Shown here in pieces: positions 9,306 through 17,568 of a stretch of 41,445 nucleotides of DNA (position 1 is the stretch's first letter; every line of letters begins with the position of its first letter). The DNA is from Vibrio anguillarum. GTDB taxonomy: Bacteria > Pseudomonadota > Gammaproteobacteria > Enterobacterales > Vibrionaceae. The notes under the pieces are model-generated. The model saw only the letters and a program-made list of their open reading frames with translations, had not been told where the DNA came from and made no database searches. Location: NCBI RefSeq assembly GCF_001989995.2, contig NZ_JAHGUP010000074.1:1-41445 (forward strand), given 5' to 3'. A program made the position numbers and the translations under genes.

Positions 9306-10790
9306 TTAGCCACCGACAGCGATGCGTTTCATATCTGTCATGTAACCACGCAACTCTTCACCGATGTACTCAACCGGATGGTTACGAAGAATTTCGTTCA
9401 CTTCAATCAAGGTCGCGTTATCAACGAAATTCGAGCTTTCACCAAGGCCTTTACCAATCACATCAGTAGATACTTTTGGCATGAACTTTTCGCGCAGTAA
9501 CGGTGTTGCGACATTGGCAAACAGGTAATTACCATACTCTGCTGTATCAGAAATAACCACGTTCATTTCATACAAACGCTTACGTGCTACTGTGTTGGCA
9601 ATCAGTGGCAGCTCATGCAGGGATTCATAGTAAGCTGACTCTTCAACAATACCGGAAGCCGTCATAGCTTCAAATGCCAGCTCAACCCCAGCGCGAACCA
9701 TGGCAATCATCAAAATACCTTTGTCGAAGTACTCTTGCTCAGTGATCTGTACATCAGACTGTGGGTAGTTTTCAAACGCAGTTTCACCGGTTTCAGCACG
9801 CCAGCCCAGCAAATCAGCATCATCGTTGGCCCAGTCAGCCATCATAGTGCTAGAGAAATGACCAGAAATAATGTCATCCATATGTTTGTTGTACAGTGGG
9901 CGCATCAAGTCTTTAAGCTCTTCAGACAGCTCAAACGCTTTGATTTTTGCTGGGTTTGATAGGCGATCCATCATGTGAGTGATGCCACCAAATTTCAGCG
10001 CTTCGGTTACCGTTTCCCAACCGTATTGCAGCAGTTTACCTGCGTAACCTGGGTCAATACCTTCTGCTACCATCTTCTCATAGCACACAATCGAACCCGC
10101 TTGTAGCATGCCACACAAGATGGTTTGCTCGCCCATAAGGTCCGATTTTACTTCGGCAACGAAAGAGGATTCCAAACAGCCAGCACGATGACCGCCCGTT
10201 CCGGCCGCCCAAGCTTTTGCGATATCCCAACCTTCACCTTGAGGGTCATTTTCTGGGTGAACGGCAAGCAAAGTCGGCACGCCGAAACCACGCTTATACT
10301 CTTCACGCACTTCGGTTCCCGGACACTTAGGCGCCACCATCACAACCGTGATGTCTTTACGGATCTGCATCCCTTCTTCAACCACGTTAAAACCGTGAGA
10401 ATACCCTAATGCTGCACCTTTTTTCATCAGCGGCATGATGGTTTCGACAACATTGCTGTGCTGTTTATCTGGCGTTAGGTTAATGACCAAGTCTGCTTGA
10501 GGGATGAGCGTTTCATAGCTACCCACTTCAAAACCGTTCTCTTTAGCATTTTTATAAGACTGACGCTGTTCGTCGATCGCTGCTTGACGCAATGCATAAG
10601 AGACATCAAGGCCAGAGTCTCGTAAATTTAGACCTTGGTTTAAACCTTGTGCACCACAACCGACAATCACTACTTTTTTACCTTTGAGGTACTCGGCTTC
10701 GCTTTCAAACTCAGAGCGATCCATAAAGCGGCAACGACCAAGTTGGTCAAGTTGTTGGCGTAGATTTAGGGTATTGAAATAGTTAGCCAT
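9306..10790 (-). CDS. ilvC: Ketol-acid reductoisomerase, class II
   Basis: Catalyses the Mg- and NADPH-dependent isomeroreduction of acetolactate and acetohydroxybutyrate, the second step of valine and isoleucine synthesis. The 494 aa match the long, class II (E. coli-type, 491 aa) form with a duplicated C-terminal knotted domain. The N-terminal Rossmann motif is [17 protein letters not shown] (about residues 45-61), and the second helical domain is present ([24 protein letters not shown]). The start ATG has an AGGAG site. It is divergent from ilvY, its activator in enterics. Confidence 0.97.
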   Translation of the reverse strand: MANYFNTLNLRQQLDQLGRCRFMDRSEFESEAEYLKGKKVVIVGCGAQGLNQGLNLRDSGLDVSYALRQAAIDEQRQSYKNAKENGFEVGSYETLIPQADLVINLTPDKQHSNVVETIMPLMKKGAALGYSHGFNVVEEGMQIRKDITVVMVAPKCPGTEVREEYKRGFGVPTLLAVHPENDPQGEGWDIAKAWAAGTGGHRAGCLESSFVAEVKSDLMGEQTILCGMLQAGSIVCYEKMVAEGIDPGYAGKLLQYGWETVTEALKFGGITHMMDRLSNPAKIKAFELSEELKDLMRPLYNKHMDDIISGHFSSTMMADWANDDADLLGWRAETGETAFENYPQSDVQITEQEYFDKGILMIAMVRAGVELAFEAMTASGIVEESAYYESLHELPLIANTVARKRLYEMNVVISDTAEYGNYLFANVATPLLREKFMPKVSTDVIGKGLGESSNFVDNATLIEVNEILRNHPVEYIGEELRGYMTDMKRIAVGG

Positions 10791-10901
10791 GTTAGCGCTC
10801 TCCTTTAAAGATTCTTTCCATCAGGTCGGTTTCTAGAACCGAATAAACTGATACTAAAGCAGACATCAAGTTGCTTAAAGTGATATATTCACAATTAGTT
10901 A

Positions 10902-10916
10902 TTGCAATTTATGCAA
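10902..10916. promoter_or_regulatory. IlvY-type operator in the ilvC-ilvY gap
   Basis: TTGCA-N5-TGCAA is a perfect interrupted inverted repeat that fits the LysR T-N11-A box and the TTGCAA-type operators known for IlvY. It lies 17 nt before the ilvY start, where it could act both in autorepression and as the distal site for ilvC. Confidence 0.65.
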
Positions 10917-10933
10917 CGTGATGTGATTAACTT

Positions 10934-11824
10934 ATGAACATTAAAAACCTGCAGATGTTTATCCATCTGTGTGAGAGTAAAAACTTCAGTAAGACTGCCG
11001 CCGCGATGCACATCAGCCCATCCGCGCTCAGCCGGCAGATCCAGAAGCTGGAAGAAGAAACTAGCCAAAGCTTATTTGTGCGTGATAATCGTAGCGTTGA
11101 GCTAACGCCAGCAGGCAGTAAACTGGTTCCTGTTGCACTCAAAATCATTACAGAGTGGCAGCAATATAACGTACAAATGAAAAACCAAAATAGCGTATTA
11201 CAAGGTGAAATTCGTTTGTTTTGCTCCGTCACTGCCAGCTATAGCCACCTGCCTCAGTTACTGTCCGATTTTCGAGTTCGCCATCCGTATATTGAGTTCA
11301 AACTCTTGACTGGCGATCCTGCTCAAGCGATTGATAAGATTTTGAATGATGAAGCGGATATTGCCATTTCAGCCATGCCCGAACAGCTACCAGCTCGCGT
11401 TGAATTTGAAACGATTGGTGAAATACCCTTATCGGTGATCGCGCCGCTCGGGATCAGTAGCTTTATCGAACAACTGCAAAATGACACACCCGATTGGTCA
11501 GTTGTCCCTTTTATTGTTCCTGAAGCGGGAACGGCAAGAGATAGAGCCAATGCATGGTTTAAAAAAATGAAGATCAAACCCAATATTTACGCGCAGAGCT
11601 CAGGGCATGAAGCGATTGTCAGCATGGTCGCGCTCGGTTGTGGTATCGGCATTGCGCCAGATGTGGTGATCAACAATAGCCCGGTGAGAGATAAGATCCA
11701 GCGCCTTAAATTAGCACCCGTAAAACCATTTCAGCTCGGTGTGTGCTGCAAACGCTCGCAGCTTGATAACCCATTAATCAAAGCATTGTGGGATGTTGCA
11801 GCGAATAAATACCTGACGCCATAA
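10934..11824 (+). CDS. ilvY: LysR-family activator of ilvC, IlvY
   Basis: A transcription regulator that in enterics activates ilvC in response to acetolactate and acetohydroxybutyrate. The 296 aa equal the usual length (297). The N-terminal winged helix-turn-helix is clear (NFSKTAAAMHISPSALSRQIQKLEE, about residues 17-41) and is followed by a two-lobed inducer-binding domain. Its divergent position beside ilvC, with the inverted repeat at 10902-10916, supports the identification over other LysR proteins. The ribosome site is weak. Confidence 0.92.
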   Translation: MNIKNLQMFIHLCESKNFSKTAAAMHISPSALSRQIQKLEEETSQSLFVRDNRSVELTPAGSKLVPVALKIITEWQQYNVQMKNQNSVLQGEIRLFCSVTASYSHLPQLLSDFRVRHPYIEFKLLTGDPAQAIDKILNDEADIAISAMPEQLPARVEFETIGEIPLSVIAPLGISSFIEQLQNDTPDWSVVPFIVPEAGTARDRANAWFKKMKIKPNIYAQSSGHEAIVSMVALGCGIGIAPDVVINNSPVRDKIQRLKLAPVKPFQLGVCCKRSQLDNPLIKALWDVAANKYLTP

Positions 11825-11845
11825 CTCATCCCTCTTTTCAAAGAA

Positions 11846-11870
11846 AAAGCCACTGACGAGCAGTGGCTTT
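11846..11870. terminator. Bidirectional terminator between ilvY and hemN
   Basis: AAAGCCACTG pairs with CAGTGGCTTT around an ACGAG loop. The stem lies between the two converging genes. Confidence 0.75.
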
Positions 11871-11889
11871 ATGATTCATGGTAAGGGCG

Positions 11890-13278
11890 TTAAATTACCC
11901 GCGAAAATTGTTGCTGACGAGCACGAACACGCAAGTATTTATCAAAGCACATGCAGATGTTGCGGATCAACAACCGCCCGCGCAAAGTCACGCGGATCTC
12001 TTTTTCATCAGCTTCCACTAACTCATCATCAATAAAGGTTTGTAGTAACTCAAGATCTTGCTTGAAGTAGTGATTAAACGTCACGTCAAACTGTGCTTCA
12101 ATTTGGCTTTTATCCAGTTTGAAATTGCAGATAAGCTGCTTGATCACTTCGCGACGGAGTAAGTCATCACTATCCAGTGCCACCCCTTTCCAGAGTGCAT
12201 GACGTAACTCATTGACTTGCTCATAGTATTTTTTCAGCTCTTTTTGGTTCTGCGCATACGCATCCCCAATCATTGAAATGGCTGAGACACCAAAGCCAAC
12301 TAAGTCGCAGTTACCTTGCGTGGTATAACCTTGAAAGTTGCGATGTAAAATGCCTTCACGCTGCGCGACGGCCAACTCATCATTGGGCAGAGCAAAATGG
12401 TCCATGCCAATGAACTGATAACCAGCACCCGTTAAGGTCGCGATCGTGTCTTGTAATATGGCCAGTTTTTCTTCCGCCGTAGGTAGCTCTTCATCTTTAA
12501 TCTTACGCTGCGCAGCGAACAGCTGCGGCATGTGCGCGTAGTTAAATACCGACAATCGACCCGGCTTCATCTCCAACACTTGCGCTAATGTTTTAGCAAA
12601 AGAGCCTTTAGTCTGCTTAGGCAAGCCGTATATGAGATCAAGGTTGGTTGAGCGAAAACCCAGTTGTTTAGCTCGTTCCGCCATAGCAAAAATAAAGGTT
12701 TCATCTTGCTCGCGGTTCACCAGCTTTTGCACTTCTTTGTTGAAATCTTGTACGCCGATGCTCAAGCGGTTAAATCCTTCGCTGCGCAGGTGATCAAGCA
12801 TCTCTAACTCAATTTCACGCGGATCAACTTCAATACTGATTTCTGCGTCATTTTCAAAGCGGAACTCACCATGCAAAATGGCCATTAAACGGCTAATTTG
12901 CAATTGAGTTAAAAAGGTTGGTGTGCCGCCACCGAAATGCAGTTGTGTGACTCTACGGCCATGCAGCAAAGAGGCTCGTTGGCGAATCTCATGTTCGAGC
13001 ACATCCAAATAGTCGTCGGCTTTATGCGAATGACGGGTAATCACCTTATTACAACCACAGTAGTAACAAAGTTTATGACAAAACGGGATATGAATATAAA
13101 GCGAAAGTGGCCTGTCAGGGTATTGGGCACACGCCATATCATAATCGGCAATAGTAAATGCTTCATGGAATTCAAGTGCTGTAGGATAAGAGGTATAACG
13201 CGGGCCTGAATAGTTATACTTATCTAAAACAGCTTGATCCCATACGATCTGTTGGCTGGGTACGACTTGCGAAGACAT
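11890..13278 (-). CDS. hemN: Oxygen-independent coproporphyrinogen III oxidase (radical SAM)
   Basis: Converts coproporphyrinogen III to protoporphyrinogen IX without oxygen, in haem synthesis. The 462 aa match E. coli HemN (457). The radical-SAM cluster ligands are Cys67, Cys71 and Cys74, with Cys76 after them (HIPFCHKLCYYCGC). FGGGTPTFL is the SAM-binding GGE-like motif, and the HemN C-terminal domain is present. These set it apart from the shorter HemW proteins. It is last in a minus-strand run after the DUF2489-type gene, but the 138-nt gap probably holds its own promoter. I see no clear FNR box. Confidence 0.96.
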   Translation of the reverse strand: MSSQVVPSQQIVWDQAVLDKYNYSGPRYTSYPTALEFHEAFTIADYDMACAQYPDRPLSLYIHIPFCHKLCYYCGCNKVITRHSHKADDYLDVLEHEIRQRASLLHGRRVTQLHFGGGTPTFLTQLQISRLMAILHGEFRFENDAEISIEVDPREIELEMLDHLRSEGFNRLSIGVQDFNKEVQKLVNREQDETFIFAMAERAKQLGFRSTNLDLIYGLPKQTKGSFAKTLAQVLEMKPGRLSVFNYAHMPQLFAAQRKIKDEELPTAEEKLAILQDTIATLTGAGYQFIGMDHFALPNDELAVAQREGILHRNFQGYTTQGNCDLVGFGVSAISMIGDAYAQNQKELKKYYEQVNELRHALWKGVALDSDDLLRREVIKQLICNFKLDKSQIEAQFDVTFNHYFKQDLELLQTFIDDELVEADEKEIRVTLRGRLLIRNICMCFDKYLRVRARQQQFSRVI

Positions 13279-13416
13279 GCTGTGCTTTCCGTTCGAAACT
13301 TTGACGGGCTATTTTGCCACATGACAATGATGGACGTCGGGTGACAAAACGAAATTTGTGTATAAATGTTCTAAACTGCTAACGCGATCACTCACTCGAA
13401 AGAGGCAGTCGAGCCA

Positions 13417-13905
13417 TTACATCATTTGAATCGGAATTTGACTATTCAAAGGGGCAATGCGTTTTTGTAGAACTTTTAACTCTTCAACAATCGCATCCAT
13501 TAAACGGGCCTCCGCCTTTTGGCGCACTAAGTTATGCTTCATTCGCTCTTGTTTAGCGAGTTGGCTGCGCTCTTCGCCACGCGGCATATCCTTCACTATA
13601 GAATACAGTTCGGAAATAGCGGGATACGAACTATCAAAGTCGATTCTCTGTTCGCCTTGAACATAATCCATAATGCAGTAGACACGGATGCTGATCTCGG
13701 AGAGATCACATTGGCCTTGAATCCCAGCCATGCAAAGCGTATTTACGCTATCAAAAATATTTGCATTGCGTTTTTCAATGGCCAATGTTTGATGTTGAAG
13801 CTGCAAATCCTTTTGCTTTTTCAGTTGCAGCAGAAGGTAACCAGCGTAAGACGCTAAGCCGAGAATAATGATTCCACCAGCAATGGCTAACAAGGTTACA
13901 TTCAT
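13417..13905 (-). CDS. DUF2489-type membrane-anchored protein of unknown function
   Basis: 162 aa with one N-terminal membrane helix (about residues 4-27) followed by a charged, mostly helical cytoplasmic part. Cys58, Cys66 and Cys78 are present. The sequence looks like the DUF2489 family found beside yihI and hemN in vibrios. That family name is from memory of gene order, and no function is known to me. It starts 8 nt after the yihI stop and is surely cotranscribed with it. Confidence 0.72.
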   Translation of the reverse strand: MNVTLLAIAGGIIILGLASYAGYLLLQLKKQKDLQLQHQTLAIEKRNANIFDSVNTLCMAGIQGQCDLSEISIRVYCIMDYVQGEQRIDFDSSYPAISELYSIVKDMPRGEERSQLAKQERMKHNLVRQKAEARLMDAIVEELKVLQKRIAPLNSQIPIQMM

Positions 13906-13913
13906 GGCACTTT

Positions 13914-14468
13914 CTATCCTTTTAAATCATTTAGGTCGAAGCCTTCAAAATCTGATAATAAATCATCATCTGAACGTGATTTTTTGGCACTACCGCCAGT
14001 CACGATTGGCTCGAAAACATCTTCTTGCTCTTCAGCATACAGACCAAGTTGCTTCATCAGTGCTTCAATACGATCGAGTTTCTCATCAACGTATTTTTGT
14101 AAGCCGGCACCTAGGTTTTCGCCATTATCAATACGATCGAGCAACACGTTCAATTGCGCATCATTTTCCAGCATTTCGAGCTCTTGCTCAGCCGACAAAC
14201 GACGCTCTTGCTTGGTCATTTTCTTCGCTGGCTCAACCACCAGAGGAATTTTTTTCTTGCTGCCTAAACGTGGATCGCGCGCTTTAGCGGCTTCTCGCTG
14301 CTGCTGATCTGAACCATCGGAATGGCGGCTACCCGCTTTCAGACCTTTCTGTTTTTTAACTCGCTTACGCAAACGGCCTTCAACATCTGCCTCACTGCGA
14401 TTACGCGTGACAATCACGTCGCCTTCACCGGCTGAACCCGGCTTTCTCGATTTTTTACTACGGCTCAT
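13914..14468 (-). CDS. yihI: Der GTPase-activating protein YihI
   Basis: In E. coli YihI stimulates the GTPase of Der (EngA) and so tunes 50S ribosome assembly. The 184 aa have the family plan of a very basic, disordered N-terminus (SRSKKSRKPG, then RLRKRVKKQKGLKAGSRHS) followed by an acidic helical part (SAEQELEMLENDAQLNVLLD). The start codon overlaps the stop of the upstream methyltransferase gene (TAATG), so the two are translationally coupled. Another ribosome-assembly GTPase gene, engB, lies about 1.6 kb away. Confidence 0.92.
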   Translation of the reverse strand: MSRSKKSRKPGSAGEGDVIVTRNRSEADVEGRLRKRVKKQKGLKAGSRHSDGSDQQQREAAKARDPRLGSKKKIPLVVEPAKKMTKQERRLSAEQELEMLENDAQLNVLLDRIDNGENLGAGLQKYVDEKLDRIEALMKQLGLYAEEQEDVFEPIVTGGSAKKSRSDDDLLSDFEGFDLNDLKG

Positions 14469-15106
14469 TACTGGGGTTTCCTCAGTAAAATTACATCATT
14501 ACCAATAAATTCAAGTTCAAGCTCATCCCGCTTGGCCAAGTACTGGAAGGTTTCACGACTAAAAAAGATCACATGTGTGAGATCATTTTTGTAGTGCCAC
14601 CCAGCAAACGCCTCCACGTCTTTGACTAGTTTGGTCATTAACCCAATCCAGCCTCCTGGCTTAACTAAATTTAACCATTGCTGCCAAACTTGGTGCGGCT
14701 TATGTAAATGCTCAATCACTTCAGTGGCAGTCATAAAATCATAGGTCGCCTGCAACACCTTTTCATCTGGATGAAAAAAGATATCGTATAACGACATTGT
14801 GTGCCCAGCCTCTTCCAACATAATGGATAAGGTTGGCCCCGGCCCACAACCAAAATCTAACCCGTTAGATGCCGGAGAAAGCCTCTCCAACATCGGCGCA
14901 CAAACGCGTGACAAAAACTGGCGATAACCCCTATCCTGCGGGTTATTTTCATGCAAATCATAAAATGCTTTTTCCGCTTTTTCGTCAAGACGATGTTCAG
15001 GGCTAACAAACACAAGTGCACAGTGTTGGCACTGCAGATAAGGGCGAACTTTATCGGCAAAATAAGGAACTATTTGTTCACTAAAACATAATGGGCAAAT
15101 GTGCAT
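14468..15106 (-). CDS. Class I SAM-dependent methyltransferase with N-terminal zinc ribbon
   Basis: 212 aa. The N-terminus has two Cys pairs (CPLC at 4-7, CQHC at 26-29) that should bind zinc. The Rossmann-type SAM motif I is GLDFGCGPG (82-90), followed by a TATEVIEHLHKP motif, which is typical of small methyltransferases of the Methyltransf_23 type. The substrate is unknown. A zinc ribbon in front of such a fold often serves RNA or protein targets, and coupling to yihI (stop/start overlap) hints at translation or ribosome work, but this is inference. It has a good GAGGA ribosome site. Confidence 0.82.
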   Translation of the reverse strand: MHICPLCFSEQIVPYFADKVRPYLQCQHCALVFVSPEHRLDEKAEKAFYDLHENNPQDRGYRQFLSRVCAPMLERLSPASNGLDFGCGPGPTLSIMLEEAGHTMSLYDIFFHPDEKVLQATYDFMTATEVIEHLHKPHQVWQQWLNLVKPGGWIGLMTKLVKDVEAFAGWHYKNDLTHVIFFSRETFQYLAKRDELELEFIGNDVILLRKPQ

Positions 15107-15261
15107 GTAACATCCTCAAACAGGGATGCGCAACATACCAGAAAGTGGCATTAGAGTGGAGAGTCAGCGCGTATTTTTTCACCAGCTAGGCAAAAAAAGA
15201 TAAAAAAAGCGATAGGTAAGCCGATCATTGAGCAAAAAATTACGTTTTCTTCAGCACAAAA

Positions 15262-15294
15262 GAAAACGCCCTAGCTCAGTGCTAAGGCGTTTTC
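15262..15294 (-). terminator. Terminator of cytochrome c4 gene
   Basis: A GAAAACGCC...GGCGTTTTC stem, extended by TTAGC/GCTAG, lies about 30 nt after the stop. The T-run is short. Confidence 0.7.
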
Positions 15295-15322
15295 AAACAA
15301 CAGTGCTCGAACGGTGTAGGGT

Positions 15323-15940
15323 TTAGTGAAGGCCACCAACGTATTTAGAAAGTATTTCGATGTCAGTGTCGCTGAGCTTTTTCGCGACATCACGCATCAT
15401 GGCATTCATATCATTATTACGAGCGTCATCGCGGAATTTTTGCAGTTGAGCTTTGATGTAGTCAGCATGCTGACCAGAAATTTTAGGGAAACCTGAAAGC
15501 TCAGTACCATTACCACGTGGACCATGACACGCAATACAAGCGGTTAAACCACGCTCTGCATCACCTGCGCTATAAAGTGCTTTTCCTTTCACTGCAACGT
15601 CTTCAGGCGTTGAGTTCGCTGAAATAGTTTGTGATGCAAAATACGCTGCAAGATCAGCTATATCTTCGTCGCTAAGAGGCATCGCCATGGCACTCATTAC
15701 GGGATCGTAACGACCTTGTTTGCCACCGCTTGTCATTCCCAGCTTGAGATCATGCAATTGCTTCTCTATGTATTTCTCATGCTGACCAGCAATTTTAGGA
15801 TAGATTGTAAGTAGACTATTGCCATCAGCACTGTGACAGGCAACACACGTTTGGGATTTTGCTTTACCAGCTTCAATGCTGCCTTGGGCCCACACTGAGC
15901 AGCTGGCTAAAAGACTCAAGATTAGCGCTAATTTCTTCAT
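15323..15940 (-). CDS. Cytochrome c4, dihaem periplasmic electron carrier
   Basis: A two-domain c-type cytochrome that passes electrons to terminal oxidases. The 205 aa have a cleavable signal (residues 1-19, ending VWAQ) and two haem sites, CVACH at 32-36 and CIACH at 135-139. Each half has its own later Met ligand (AMAMPLS in the first half, NAMMRD in the second). The two halves are clearly repeats of each other. The length is the usual one for c4. It is divergent from engB and has its own terminator. Confidence 0.93.
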   Translation of the reverse strand: MKKLALILSLLASCSVWAQGSIEAGKAKSQTCVACHSADGNSLLTIYPKIAGQHEKYIEKQLHDLKLGMTSGGKQGRYDPVMSAMAMPLSDEDIADLAAYFASQTISANSTPEDVAVKGKALYSAGDAERGLTACIACHGPRGNGTELSGFPKISGQHADYIKAQLQKFRDDARNNDMNAMMRDVAKKLSDTDIEILSKYVGGLH

Positions 15941-16107
15941 GACATTCCATTTATAATTATCAAGCTTCCAGTACCACTTTGCAGTTGCTACTCACTCTCA
16001 GTGGCGACTCATGGTACAATAGGCGACCTTATGCCGAGCACGGTTATTTTACACAATTTCACAAAAAAGTAATCAATCGACTACACAAAGTCGAGATGGA
16101 GTTAACA

Positions 16108-16815
16108 GTGAGCGTAAAAATTCATTATCAAAACACGCATTTCATTACCAGTGCGCCTGACATTCGTCATCTACCTGATGATGAAGGGATCGAAATTGCG
16201 TTTGCAGGACGCTCCAATGCAGGTAAGTCGAGTTCGTTGAATCGCTTAACGAATCAGAAGAACTTGGCTAAAACCAGTAAAACTCCGGGTCGAACCCAAC
16301 TGATCAACCTATTTAAAGTCACTGAAGGTTGTCATATTGTGGATTTACCGGGCTATGGTTTTGCTCAAGTTCCTTTGGAACTGAAGAAAAAATGGCAAAA
16401 ATCATTAGGTGAATACCTACAAAAGCGTAAGAGCTTAAAAGGGCTGGTTGTGCTAATGGACATTCGCCATCCGATGAAAGATCTCGACCAACAATTGATT
16501 TCTTGGGCTGTCGATTGCTACATCCCAGTACTAGTACTACTGACTAAAGCGGACAAGCTAAAAAGTGGCGCACGTAAAGCTCAAGTGTTAAAAATTCGTG
16601 AAGAGGCACGCTCTTTTGGCGGCGATGTCACTGTCGATGCTTTTTCATCATTGAAAGGCTTAGGCGTCGATGTGCTGCGTAACAAATTGGATACGTGGTT
16701 TGCACCCGCACTCGCACATTTAGCCGAGCAAGAAACAGTGGAAGAGATGGATGAGTGTGATTCAACTCACTTAGAAGAGATAGAAGAGAATCCAGACCAT
16801 TCTGCACAACACTAA
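16108..16815 (+). CDS. engB: Ribosome biogenesis GTPase EngB (YihA/YsxC)
   Basis: An essential TRAFAC GTPase for late 50S assembly. I chose the GTG at 16108 because it has a GGAG site 6 nt upstream and because the protein then aligns with E. coli YihA from its first residues ([21 protein letters not shown]). The frame is open further upstream, but that part looks non-coding. With this start the protein is 235 aa. G motifs are G1 GRSNAGKS (34-41), G2 in KTPGRTQ, G3 DLPGYG, G4 TKAD and G5 FSS. The C-terminal acidic tail ([16 protein letters not shown]) is longer than in E. coli. It neighbours spf and polA as in enterics. Confidence 0.93.
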   Translation: MSVKIHYQNTHFITSAPDIRHLPDDEGIEIAFAGRSNAGKSSSLNRLTNQKNLAKTSKTPGRTQLINLFKVTEGCHIVDLPGYGFAQVPLELKKKWQKSLGEYLQKRKSLKGLVVLMDIRHPMKDLDQQLISWAVDCYIPVLVLLTKADKLKSGARKAQVLKIREEARSFGGDVTVDAFSSLKGLGVDVLRNKLDTWFAPALAHLAEQETVEEMDECDSTHLEEIEENPDHSAQH

Positions 16816-16848
16816 TTCTGAAGAACACTAAAAATCGTGACTCCAACA

Positions 16849-16876
16849 GAGCCCTACCTAATCGTGGGGCTTTTTT
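16849..16876 (+). terminator. Terminator of engB
   Basis: An AGCCCTA/TGGGGCT stem with one wobble pair is followed by six T on the plus strand. Confidence 0.75.
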
Positions 16877-16907
16877 ATAGGCTTTAAATCCAAATGCGAA
16901 CGGCAAA

Positions 16908-16985
16908 GAGAAAAATCCCCACCATCCTGGTGGGGCAACGGGAGAGAAGTAGGAGGTAATTTATTATTGTTTTGCTAAGCATTCC
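16908..16985 (-). ncRNA. Candidate sRNA downstream of Spot 42 (5' end approximate)
   Basis: The gap 16877-17286 holds no plausible gene, but on the minus strand there is a strong G+C-rich terminator (CCCCACCAGGATGGTGGGG, then TTTTT at 16911-16915). Before it lies an unpaired pyrimidine-rich run with CCTCC and CTCTCCC that could mask ribosome sites. A TTGACC and a weak GATTAA at 17-nt spacing lie upstream, which sets the 5' end at about 16985. I recall that a second small RNA gene has been reported in the spf-engB gap of Aliivibrio salmonicida (VSsrna24), but cannot check that it is the same sequence. Confidence 0.6.
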
Positions 16986-17286
16986 TTAATCCCTCCAACT
17001 TTTCAATAGGTCAAAGAGTCATCAATTCACTCACCCACAGAACACTCCTCTGGCTCATTCCAATGAAATCAACATAACATAATGAATATTAATGAAATTT
17101 AAACATATTCTTTGTGTTTGAGGCGAACTTGATTTCTCATTAGAAATAATCAAAGTGTGACTGTTAGCCAGTTACAGAATTGGGTGTTTATAAAAGAAAC
17201 AAAGTAACTACTCAGCAATAGAATAGTGTGTTTGTATCACCTAAATTCTCGTAAAAAAACAGTGATGAATATTTTCTTTGGCCCAA

Positions 17287-17392
17287 TAAAAAACGCCCCA
17301 GTCAAATACTGACTGGGGCGGCTGAATCAGCCTAATCCAATAACGTGAAACAAAAGGTCTGAAAGATAGAACATCTTACCTCTGTACCCTAC
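17287..17392 (-). ncRNA. spf: Spot 42 small RNA
   Basis: The 5' two thirds match E. coli Spot 42 almost base for base (GTAGGGTACAGAGGTAAGAT at the 5' end), and the terminator hairpin CGCCCCAGTCA / TGACTGGGGCG with a T6 run closes it. The length is about 106 nt (E. coli 109). It lies between polA and engB with the same orientation as in enterics. Spot 42 is an Hfq-dependent RNA, repressed by CRP-cAMP in E. coli, that shuts down uptake and use of secondary carbon sources. That is relevant here because an L-arabinose regulon lies in the same window. Confidence 0.97.
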
Positions 17393-17457
17393 GAGAGTTA
17401 ATGTATAACAAATGGTCAGAAATGAAAACTATTTTTGTGGTTTTTTTTCATGGAAAT

Positions 17458-17473
17458 TTTGTTAAACAACACA
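17458..17473. promoter_or_regulatory. Weak CRP-like site upstream of spf
   Basis: TTTGTTAAACAACACA is a partial match (about 7 of 10 key bases) to the CRP consensus, centred about 73 nt before the spf start. spf is CRP-repressed in E. coli, but this site alone is not convincing. Confidence 0.3.
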
Positions 17474-17506
17474 AAGTTTAAAATCAAGAACACTTGTTTC
17501 TAGGCC

Positions 17507-17536
17507 ATAAAAAAGCCGACATTTGTGCGTCGGCTC
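17507..17536 (-). terminator. Terminator of polA
   Basis: On the minus strand AGCCGAC pairs with GTCGGCT, followed by six T, 32 nt after the polA stop. It separates polA from spf. Confidence 0.88.
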
Positions 17537-17568
17537 ATATAAATTAGCTAATTCTGCTTAAAAAACAA

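Noticed and set aside
15979..16107. N-terminal extension of engB by 43 codons.
   Set aside because: The family alignment begins at the GTG at 16108, which has a GGAG site. The upstream stretch carries the promoter region shared with cytochrome c4.
16628..16906. A 92-codon minus-strand frame across the end of engB.
   Set aside because: It overlaps engB antisense and the engB terminator, and has no ribosome site or family likeness.
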